Positions 48,301-60,300 of a stretch of DNA of 64,000 bases are shown here, piece by piece. Source of the DNA: Ischnura elegans (lineage: Eukaryota > Arthropoda > Insecta > Odonata > Coenagrionidae). Position numbers and translations under genes: made by a program. Numbering within the stretch: position 1 is the first letter of the stretch; each line of letters begins with the position of its first letter. The notes beneath the pieces were generated by a model. That model did not search any database and had not been told where the DNA came from. It was given only the letters and a program-made list of their open reading frames with translations. The DNA is taken from the NCBI RefSeq assembly GCF_921293095.1, contig NC_060257.1, positions 61,698,472-61,762,471 on the forward strand, written 5' to 3'.

Positions 48301-51300
48301 AAAAATGGTGCATATCACTAAAACCTCTCTATAGTGAACCTCCATACATCAAATCGTCCAAATTTTGGTCCCCTCCATTACGATGTAAAGAGGTTTTACT
48401 GTATTTGGGTTAAAAGGAAACTCTTCTACATACTGTTCACAGTGAGGTCCAGAGTGAGTGGAAGGGCATCGATTGCAAACATATCCTCCAGGGGCACCCT
48501 CTCTCCTCTCACAAGTTGGGCTGAAATTATTCGATGGGATGTCGAGTGGACATCGACAGGGTTTGCAGTCATCTGGTGTCCCTACGCGGGCATCGCCAAA
48601 GAATCCTTGGATACAATTCTCACAACGCTCTCCATATGTGTTGTGGTCACAGCGCTGAAAAAAATGTGTGTACGAATTAGGAAAATGTACAAAATTCTTA
48701 ATTTATAAAAATAACTTCTCTAAATAGTCAATTCTGAGGTCAGAAGGCTTGCAGTTCTACCATTATTGCTACACAAACTTGATTCTAATGTAACCCCCTC
48801 TTTCTTACCTACACATTAAAGTCATTTAATGTATAACTTCAAAGAACAACATTGTCATTATTGAAAAAAAATAATTTTCACCACGCATAATAAAAAATAA
48901 TTTTCACATTCACAATTTTGGCCACTGTATAAAAAAACAAGCGAGAATAGATACATATATTTATAAGATACCCCATCATAACTGGACAACGTAACCATAA
49001 CAAATAAATGTAGAGAAAAAAATTTAAATCTCTATAAGCCTCAGGATAATGAAGAAAAAAATATTTTTAAACATAAAAAGTTGCTTCAGCTAACATAAAA
49101 GTGAATGGGGTCACTCAATCAGAATAAAAATTGCAATTCCATAATAGAATTTGGAAATGTAAAGGAAAGATAAGTTATAACAAAAAACACACCTTTTTCA
49201 TTCAGCTATTCTCTTTCATTTCATTCAGCAAGTATAATTTAAAAACACGTACAAGAAGAACTGCTTTGTGAAAGAAGAAATTGTTCAAAAGAGTACAAAG
49301 AACTATGAAAGGCAGATGTGGGAGACCGAGGAGCAGATGACAAGCAGTGACCTGTTCAACAGGAATGCATCACACCATCAGCTTATCGACCAGAGGGTTC
49401 TAGGCCTTTGAGAATTATGCTAAGGATTGGGAAACATAAAAATGAAGTATTTTAATGTGTCAAATTGTTTCACAGTCAACAATTGAAAAAAATTTGTTAA
49501 TTAGCCATTCCAAAAATTAAAAACTGTATTCCTCACCTTTGAAATCATAAAATAAGTAGTTTCAACACAAAATATCATACTTATTAACAAGGGAAGACCA
49601 CATACGTACCTTGCTCCTTTTTTCAATGCCATATTTTTTACGCGTTTCTGCGTTCAAAATGACTCTGCTTAAATACCTAAACGCCATTATGATGACAAAA
49701 GAAATTCTCCCATGCCTATGCTTGCTGAATTTAAAATTAATGAAATACTTTTCGCGGTATGATCAAAATGAAGACTACGAAATATACTGCTGTAACGCAG
49801 TCCTGATCCCTAGCTCCCCACGTGAGAGTCGACGACACTACCTACTACACCAACTGACCCATCTGTAACGAGGTGCACTATTTTGGAATTATATAAGGCT
49901 TGTTTAAAGTAGGTACTCCTTGAAAATTTATTAATTACAGCCAAACTAAGGCCCATTCAATGGAACCACTACCAGTTCAGAGATGAGTTCATCATTCCAA
50001 ATGCCGTAAAAAGTATGGCATTGAAAAAGGCGCAGGAAGATTCATGGTCTCCTCTTGTAAGCCAATTTTTTTCATCATCCATCATTAAAATGTACACTCT
50101 GAATAGATTGAGTTTATTTTTAAAAAATGCTCTATATTCATGGCAGAAAGATAAATAAAAGTTAACACTTTGAGTACCGGCTGCTAATTTTAAAGCCCTA
50201 CTGAAAAATCCAGCCATTTTTACTAAATTTGTACATTTTTTAAAACATTAGCATCAAAAATATACTTATATCGCTGTGTATTTCAGTAAAAATGAGACTT
50301 TTCTTTATGAATGAGTTGAATAACATTTATTGCTAATTTTTAAATATATAATTTAGCAATGAAAACCTACTGTTTTTGAAAAATAAAAAAGTTGCAACAT
50401 ATGATTTACTGCCATAACATGCATAACAATTTTTTATTACACTCAATTTGAACTATTTAAAGCATGAAAATCATAAAAAAGCATTGCTCCAAGCAAGACA
50501 TTATAAATCCTGGATGACAAAAAGGGTCACTGAACCCTCAACGAAAGGTTCTTTCCGCAAAAGAATTTTCACACCAAGTGGCCTAAGATAAGGATGCCGG
50601 TAGCTGCAGAGGACTTTTCGTCCTCAAGACATAAAGTGAACTCTTTTTCCATCGAGCAGTTGATTTTTGAAAAAACAGAACTACTAAGCAGTATAGTGGA
50701 AAAGTACCACGGGCGAAATATTACGGCTTCACGCGTACAAAGCCAATTAAATAGAAAGACGTAATATTACGTCCATGGCAATCTTCAGAAAGATTAACAG
50801 GACGTAATATTACGTCCATGGCACGCAAAGTGTTACATTTATATTAATCAGCACAGTCATACCATGCAATATCCTTTGACTGGATCACAGGTTGGCGAAT
50901 GCCCATGACAGTCACAACGTCTGCACTCAACGCTATATCTTCCGGGTACCCTCGCATATCCATAGGCACAGTGTTGGCAAGAAGCACCTTCATAGCCTGG
51001 GGGACATATGCAGACTTCAATTCTTCGTGCGGGAGGTCCAGGGCTGACAGTTTTTGAACCCAGCTGGATTGATGGCTCCCAAAGTCTTGAAGAGGAAAAG
51101 AATTTCATCAAGTTCATGTTTTTGGTTCACATAGTAGGCATATCAGCCAGCAATAGGGCTATCCACACATATTGGTCCTTTTAAATCCACACATATAGGG
51201 TCATTTTAAATAAAAGACGAAAGGGAGAGAAAAGTTACCACAAAAAATAATGTGCCCATTCAGTCCTTCTTTAATAAGTTAAACAGAAGAAAAAGCAAAA

Positions 51301-54300
51301 TTTGACACCCAGTTTTCATGAGTTTGTGATGTCATTAGAGTTCTGGTTCATTCATTCATTTAGATAGAACCTTTCACTGTAGAAAGGAATTGCTCACAGG
51401 AGTATAAACAACAACAAACCACTCATGATCCGTGCACAAGGCTGAGGCATTAATAAGAAGCGGTGAAACTCTCAGCATGAGCTTAAGACATCATCAAATT
51501 CATCTGCAAAAGGGATAAGGTCATCAATCGTTTGTGGTGAATAGTTCCAGAGAGAGGTGATGGATCCATAAATGGGAAATATGAGTCCTTTCAGTTTTCA
51601 AACTCTATTGTAAGGAACATTGATATAAATTGGAGAGAGAGCCCATTCTTATAACAGTACAATATTATAGACAATTCATTTTCTTTCAATTCACTTCAAT
51701 TCATTTTCTGAATATTGTACTCCTATCTTCCATTTATTTTTTCTGTGATCCCTTTTAAATGGAAAGGTAGATAATGAAATGATATTTCGTAGTTTGCAAT
51801 CAATGTAGAATGATGAAATAAAAAGTGGTTATTATTTCATATTGTTCACGAACGAACCCTCTTCCCACAAAGACATCAAGAACACACCAATTGCTGCTCT
51901 TATAAATTCATTTTATTCCTTCCAATGAACATTTCATGAAATTTGAGTTCTTCATGAACACAATGCATGTTTTAGCTTTGTCAAAATTTCAAAATATTAA
52001 TATTTTATCCCTCTGATAATGGGTAGTAATTATTCTGGTGCATCACGGGGCATACAGCCATAAGTCAAATGACTAACATCAACTATGAACGCTTCTATCT
52101 ATCATAAAATACTCTCATCAACTACTTCAATTATATTGTTAAAATAATATGCTGCAGAGATCCAACCTGATGTCATCTGATGACGAGTTAAATTCGTCAC
52201 AGTGAGATTTGGCATCGGAAGTTCACGACGAGCTAGACTCGAAACGGGTTAATAGCTTGTTTCGATCAAGAAATTAAAAAAAAAATCAGTGGATATATTG
52301 AATGAGTAAAAGGAGGGGGAGGTATGGATATGGATTAAGACTCACCTTCCTTCAATCTGATCTGTGTGGAACTTTGCCCTCACGAGAACCCTCCTCAGGT
52401 TTCCAAGGACTTTCATAAACTGCTCCCTCGTCACTGGCTCATTTGTCCTGTACTCATTCCTGCGAGAAGCTCTCGCTATGTCATTCACGCCTGGAGCCAC
52501 GTGGTACCAATCTTGGCCCATGCTCCCGACACCGTCCTCAGCAAGGGGGATCACCATGGTGGCATTGCTCACACCAGGATAAGCACCTTCCCCATAGGCT
52601 ATGGTGTATCCACCACCCTATAACAAAAATTGTGATCATTCCATGCTATGTTAATTTACTTCATTAAAGCTCTTGTAATGATCCGGAAATGGATTTGATT
52701 TATTTCTTTCACCTGGCCCAGATGAGGCCACAATCTGGCCCCATTTTCCCAGGGCTCTCTTTACAATGTTATAAATACGGAAACAAAGGAATACAGGCAT
52801 CAGTAAAAATTAATATGATGGTAGATAATTTATATTATTATGTAACTAGGCCACATTGTATTTTTTGCCAGCTGTCATTAATTATCAATTTACCAAGTCT
52901 ATGGTACTAATGCAATTGCATTCTTTAATTGCTGGATATGTGTCATTATAATTGTTCGGGCCGGAGTAGCCGTGGGCTTTCCTATTCTTTTAAGTTGAAT
53001 TTCCCTCCTTTCTTCCTTTTTCCCACCTGCCTTGGTTTTTGTTTCTTTTGTTCCTCTTCACCTATAGAGGGCTCTAGAAGCCCAGGAAGAGATCGTGCAT
53101 GCCTTGTACCAGAGCATTCGTTTGCCTGTGTCAAGGCAAAGACGATGGTTTTTTTTTATCTAGACGAAGGTCGGCCTAGGAACTACACGTCGACGGCAAG
53201 ACGGAAAACACACAGGGTGCAGAGTATGGCAGAAGCCAAGGTAAGGTAGGGATTCCCTTCCTTATTATCTTTTCCATCCCCTTCATTTCTTCCTTTTTTC
53301 TATACATCAAGATTTGGTTTCCAATCCCTCATTTTTTCTTTTCTTTATTATTTTTATTTTGTTGTAAATGTAAGGCTCCCATACAGCACAAATGGTCGCA
53401 AACTGGCATATTGGTCGTGTATTTCACGTGTTTTATCTCGTGTAAAAACCGTTATTACCCGAGTAAAAACGGAATAAATCTGGTGTATAAATGGTCTTAT
53501 GTCCGCTATAAACCGGATATTACACGTGTATGCGCAAGGAACCCAATAATGGGACCGTTGTAGTTATTCCTTTCTCCACCAGGGTTGTTGATGACCGGAA
53601 AATGGCAGTGACCAAGCAAACGGTGGCACTTCACTTATACTAAACAGGTAATAAGACATAGGCAACATATTCGTTCAAAAAATTTCATTTATTGTCTGAG
53701 TAAAAGGTTCCTCAGTATAAAATAATTCATCAGGAAATACGTACGGGACAAAACATGAGTGGTGATGGTGTAACAAAAAAGTGGTGATGATGTGAAAAAT
53801 AATGTGAATGACATAATGGACAACATGATAGCGAATATGAGATGATGGATGGATCTTAAAAGTACTGCTGAATCGTATCTGCTGAACGGCCCCGTGACAC
53901 GACAATAATGCATTTACTTATTTACCCTCCAGAATAGACATGGAATCAATCTGAATTTATATTAGTTCTACAAAAATTACATTTTATTAGATAAGATGGA
54001 AAAGTAATTCCTACCATTTTAAAAGGACATGCATGAAAATTTGCATTACAAACCTCTAAAATAGCATCTGGACCATTGGTTGGCCGTCCACCAGTATCTC
54101 CTCTACCAGTCACCCAAGTTACGCCAACTGTCAAATTCTGACCATAACTTGAAAGCTTTTCTCCAAGGAAAGTATCACCTGGTGGGGCCTGGGAAATAAA
54201 TAGAAATACATTTTTAATCATATTCCTTTATTCCCTCATTGAGGGATTATACTTGGATGAGCAATCAGTCCATTGAGCCTGAATCAAAAGACTATTTTTG

Positions 54301-57300
54301 GGGTGGTGCCAATAGATAATTTGAACCACAGTAAGAGGATAAAGATGATCAAAGCCAACATAATACACTGAAATCTCTGCACTGCCACCACATTCTACAT
54401 CAGTGGCATAGCAAAGGGGGGTCCTGATCCCCCCTCAATATATATAAAAACACAATTACTTTGCTTCATCATAAAAGAAAAAAATATTGAAAAGTCATGA
54501 CTTTATAAAAGATTTCTTTGAAAAATGAAGTTTTTTTCGATGAGTGCTAAAATTAGTTTGAAATCCTCTACTTGGGAACTTACTTTTCACGTCCCTGGTT
54601 GAAAAAATAGTAATAAGCAATTTACAACATTTCAATATCTCCTACCTGCCAGTAATATGAATCCAGGCCACCCATATCATCATTAGGAATGGACAGCCTC
54701 CTATCTTTCTCATCAATTTCTTTTTCAACATCAGGGATTGGATCAGGATTTGCCAGAGTAGCGTGCAAAATGTCAGGTGCTATACCACCAGGTGGATCAT
54801 AAGCTAGAGGGATCTCATCAGGATCTTCATCAGCTGCTGATACAGTAGCTGGGATGCTAACTTTTCGGCCACGGAGATCAGTAACCAACCAACCGGATAA
54901 GGATGACGACTGAAACAAAAGACAAGATATGTACCATTTGTTTCAAAATTGAAACTGCCATTTATGATCAAATTTTCTGAACTTGTTGTTTTGAGGGTCA
55001 TTCTCTACTAATTAAGGGTAAAAAATTAAATAAGTAATTTGGCATGAGAAAGGCCTGCAGGAGGATGAGATATACCAACATCCTGTAATCTGGCATGGAA
55101 AAATGTATACTGGTCGACCGCTGCACAGCCTTGAGTTTGGACACAACAAACTTCCAGGGTACGACCATACTCTGAAAACGGAGCAAGTCCTGGGACAAAG
55201 TAGTGAAAAAAATCAAGAAAATTGGGTAATGATTCAGAAGACTTAACAAAAATATCGCTTTCCACTTGAGCACTACTTGGAATCCAGCAATCAAAAAAAT
55301 AGAGGATTTAAACTCCAAAGGATGTTCTCGAGTGGCTTTTATTTTGAGGTCTCATGCATTCCATGTCAATTTTTGTTCCTTGCTGTGCCAATAATTGAAT
55401 ATGCTCCTGTAACATGGAGTCCTTATTATGACTACTTCATTAATAGAATTGAAAAGTCTTTGAAATACTTCATAAGTATAAATGCACAGAAATGTGGAGT
55501 TGATATGAAATGAATACCTTACAGCAAGGAGCGCAAAGCCTTAGCTCTCAATAATTTAAGTCAGGGGTCTCCAATTTACTAGGCCATGAGGGCCACATTC
55601 CAAGTTCCAAATCGCCCCGCGGGCCGGATAGCAAATTTGCCGATGACTGAAGTATTCGATTCCAACGTCTACTGAAGTATCCAGTGGCGTATTTCTTATT
55701 TACGAACATTTGAAGGCGACTTTGACGTGTAGAACAGCGCTGCAATGCTCCTAGCGGCGTCTCACAGTTATACGAGCGAGAATCGGGCGCTACTTGAAAC
55801 GAGTGTGCGGGCCGGATGAAAATCCTCCTCGGGCCGGATCCGGCCCGCGGGCCGTAATTTGGAGACCCCTGCTTTAAGTGATAGGAGGACATATCCAGAT
55901 AATCTATTTATAAATTGCTAAATTATAAAATTAATTCACCACAACTGCTGAAAATGGTATATTTTAGTGGGCCTCTAGCTGACAATGAGACAAGGTTTAA
56001 GAGATTGTATACTCAGGGAGATTTTGGGACAAATCGTTTATATAATATATCAACCAAAGGCAAGGATTATGAGATTTGTCTCCCTACCATGTCATTGGTA
56101 GTTGATTGTTTGACATGAGTTTGGTTTATGTGTAGGAGAAAAGCTTAAAGCTTAAATAAAACAATTTATAACATTTTAAATTGTCAGTGAAATATTATCA
56201 GTTGTTTCAGGCATGACTCTATGGAAACTACTTGACATAGTGAAATGTAAAGAAAACTTTAAGTAATTTAAAACTTAACTTGTAATTAAAAAATTTAACT
56301 TGTAATTTAAAACTTTAAGTTTGTAAAGTAAAAAAAACTTTGTAAGACAGATCTTCTGTGCATCTATACCAGACGATCACAAGCCACGTTGTAGCCTAGG
56401 TCCTAGGTATCATCCGAGGTATCATGATGGTATACGTTATACCGATACGTTCTCCTCTCTGCTAGGTCGTACATTGAATATTTATGTGGAATTATTAAGA
56501 TTTCTTCACTTTTCGGTGAAATATTTTGATGTTGTATGTACCTATTTTTATGTGTAATGTATCTATGTGTATCATCCTTTTATTTCTTGATCCAAGGTTT
56601 TTAAAAAAAATTTACTTGGTTTTATGTGAAAAGGGTACCTAATGACATCCCATACTCTGCGCATAATTTATATTCTGTGCAATAAATAAATATGCCAAGA
56701 TATCAGCCACAATAGAGCATCTCAAATGACTGGAAACTGGAAAAATAATATCCATAAGCTACATTCTCTTATAAAAAGAAAACATCTTACTGCTGTCAAT
56801 GTGAGGCTGTTATCTTCCTGGCACTCAGGAGATAGTCCCGAACAATAACATGGAGTGCAGCCCAATGGATTAGACTCTTGCAGTGCAAAGAATCCTTTAC
56901 GGCATTTATCACATCGATCACCTTCAACATTAGCCTGAAAAAAATAAATTAAGTATTATTTCATAATTTATACACAGCTGAAAAATTCACCTAGCAAACA
57001 GAATACTACCCAGACGGCACAGAATCCTCCGTATCTAATCCGTATGCAGATAGTATCCAGTGACAAAAAGCGACGGAGCGGTAGTCAATGGATACTATCT
57101 GCATACGAATTAGATACGGAGGATTCTGTGCCGTCTGGGTAATAAAATATTCTCGCATAAAGCAATGCAGCAAGCAAGATAAAACAACACTTTCTAACTT
57201 GATGTTCAATTAGTAATCTATTTTTGATTCAATTCAAATGACATAGTGGTGCAAAATGACTATAGTCGTTGATGCATCCAAAACAAAATTATGATCAATA

Positions 57301-60300
57301 ACCTTTAACACACGCTAATCATTTCAGCCATTCAAGGATATTTAGTTACTTCTTTGGTCTCGAAGATAACTTTAGTATTCATGCAAAGAGCCACAAAGAA
57401 CATACCCTAAATGCAGGAAATTCATTCTGTATTCCAGAGTAGAGAAATGAAGAACAGACAGTCAAAAAAATGTGATATAACTACAGTAAGGCTCACTCAA
57501 GAATTTTCTTACACTGAATACCCAAGGGATGCTAAAACCTTAATCACACGATCATTTATATTATCCTTCAGAAAGATAGCTCCAGCGATAGCTTTTCAGG
57601 GACCAAAGAAATGATCGCTCAACCACCATACCTTTTTCTATCACTTATTTCATCACTGCCCATATTTATAACTGTCATTTAAAAGCCAAGCATGACTTAC
57701 AATCACTGTTAGCATCCATACGCTTTGATTGGCTGAAGGATGGCACCAATGATGGTTTCAGCAATGAAAAAAGGAAAATGCCGGGTAATGGTGAAAGGGA
57801 TGGGATTCCAATCCCTAAAGCCATCGAGGAAAATGATTGTGTGAAACGGTCATTTTTCTGCTGTAATTGGAACCAGTGGCTTGCCAGGAGGGTGTTTCCG
57901 GACCCCCCCCCCCCCCCCGAAATATTAAAACACAATTATTTTTCTCCATAAAAGAATAAAAAATATTGAAAAATCATGAATTTTCGATCATGAAAAGTGT
58001 TTAAATTATTAGTTTAAAACCCTCTACTCAGTACCCTGCTTTTTCAAAAATTTTTCACCCTGGTTTTGGACCCCCCCCCCTCCTTCCGAAAGAAATTCGC
58101 CACTGATTAGAACGATTGCTGAAGCTATTGCTTGGCAGGGATAGAAAAAATGTTTGTATTATTCAGGCTTAACCATCAGGAAAATGGTGTCAACCTAGGG
58201 TCCCGATAATCCTCCAAGAGGAAAGATCTCACCCAGATAGCTCTCCGTTTTGGCGGTAATTTTCCTGGCTGGTTCAAGGCAAAATAATTACCTGGGCAAA
58301 CTGCTGTTGTGTTGCCCCTCTACCAGGGAGTTTGGTTCGGAACACCCCCCCCAATAAAGGGGGGGTTATGGGCCAGTAGCGGATATAGAAAAAACTCAAG
58401 GGGGGGGGGGCTCCAAATATATCTTGAATTGTCTTATTTTAATCATAATAAAAGATGACCAAGTCACAGGCAAAGTATAAGAAAATGTATTTAAAGTGAT
58501 TATACACATGTAAAAGACAATGTCATCTTGTGATATAAAAAGTTACAATTGTGGTTTTGCAATATTCGGCAACATAGGTGGACCCGCAAGGGGGGGGACA
58601 TGCACCCCTTGTGCCCCCCATCTGTATCCGCCACTGGTCCGGGCATTTGATCGCCCCCCTACCTAAATCACCCCGGGCAGTCACCCAGGTTGCCTGGCCC
58701 TTATGCCACCCCGGGTAGCATGCACTAAACAAACAAAAAGTGCCATCCGTGGAGGCTTTCACTTACCTTACAAGTGCACTGAATTGTATCAGGGTCACCA
58801 TCTCTGTCCCAAGACCTTGAGCCCCACCTTCCTCGGCCTCCTCCACTACCCCTCTGCGGATCTCTTGGAGGACAGGGGTCGTTGCCCACGGCGCCAGCAG
58901 GGTCACAGGCGCAAGGCTCACAGTCTGGGAAGTGCATGTGCCCGCCAGCGCAACGATCACACTTAGGGCCGGTGAAGCCAGGTCGGCAATTGCAAGTTCC
59001 AGGGGGACGCTGCATTTCGAGAAGCGTAAAAGGATGAAACAACTCATTAGCAGCCAGGTAAGTTATGGTATTTGGAGTAGGTGACTAACAGCTGAGGTCA
59101 TTTGTGCCATAGGGAAGGGTATGGAAGGAAGGGTGGAGAGAAACCCGACATCAGAATTAGCCTGCACCTTAACGAAAGGCACCCAGGGGACCATGGCTTA
59201 ATGTCCCATCCAGCGGATGAAGTGTTGTGCCTGAAATGTCCTCCATACAACATTCAAGCAGGGATTGGGCAGTCTCTGAAAATTATTTGCCACTGCCGGG
59301 ATTTGAACGTTAGTGGCCAGAATTTGTGAAATTGCTTCAAGATGGTGGAAGCCAAACTTTTTAATCTCACATAAAATAAAAATGCTGCTTTAAAAAAAAA
59401 CTGCTAATTTCGCCATGACGTCACTGCCCAGTCAGCACACGAGGTATTATATACATATTTTAAAAGTCAATCTTGGTAAACTATGTAAAGTATGTATATT
59501 GAAATATGTAAAATTTACGTATCATATACTCGTAAATATTTACATAGAAAATGTTGTTAACTCTTATTTTAGGTCAACATAAAATGCTGTCTTATTTAAT
59601 GTGTGATTGATTTAAACCTATTTTCTGGCCCATTTATCGATACATTTAATGGATACTGAATGTAAATTATTTACATTCCATATACTTTTAGAATTGACGT
59701 AAAATATACATATATTTACGTCCAATATACATAAACCATTTTCCTGGATTCATGCCAGATATGTAGTTCATTTACTGGACTAATGGTTGCGTGTCGCAAG
59801 AATGGCTGGTGCCACATATTAATGATTAGTGCTATCAAAATTAATTACGAACAGAAGAAAATACAATTTTTTGCATTCCTTACTCCACTAGAATCCCAAT
59901 TTGAAGCGCATGTTGTCCCAATGGAACCAGTTGGATGGCACCTGCAGGCACGGCATGGATTGACATCTGTCTGAGATACCCCAGCTGGTCTATAATATCC
60001 ATCTCGGCATTTCTCACAATTCACTCCGGCTGTGTTAGCCTGGAAAATAAAATTAAGATTAAAAACACATACGTGCACTTTTCAAATCTGTAAAAAAATT
60101 GCTGCTTGATCCCAGATAGTAGGAATAGTTAAATCAAAATGATGCCAAAAATGTTTCCAGTGAATATCCAAGAGGGATAGAGAAATTCATCATCTAAACC
60201 TTAATTCCACTGAAAATAGTTAGAAATTACATAATCTATAGCCCTAGTAGCACAGAAAGGATTATACCTGTATATTTTTAAGATTTCGAAATACATCGGT

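Noticed and set aside
58703..58966. 87-codon plus-strand frame
   Set aside because: It is the antisense of laminin exon 58767-59009, whose Cys pattern and splice sites are clear.
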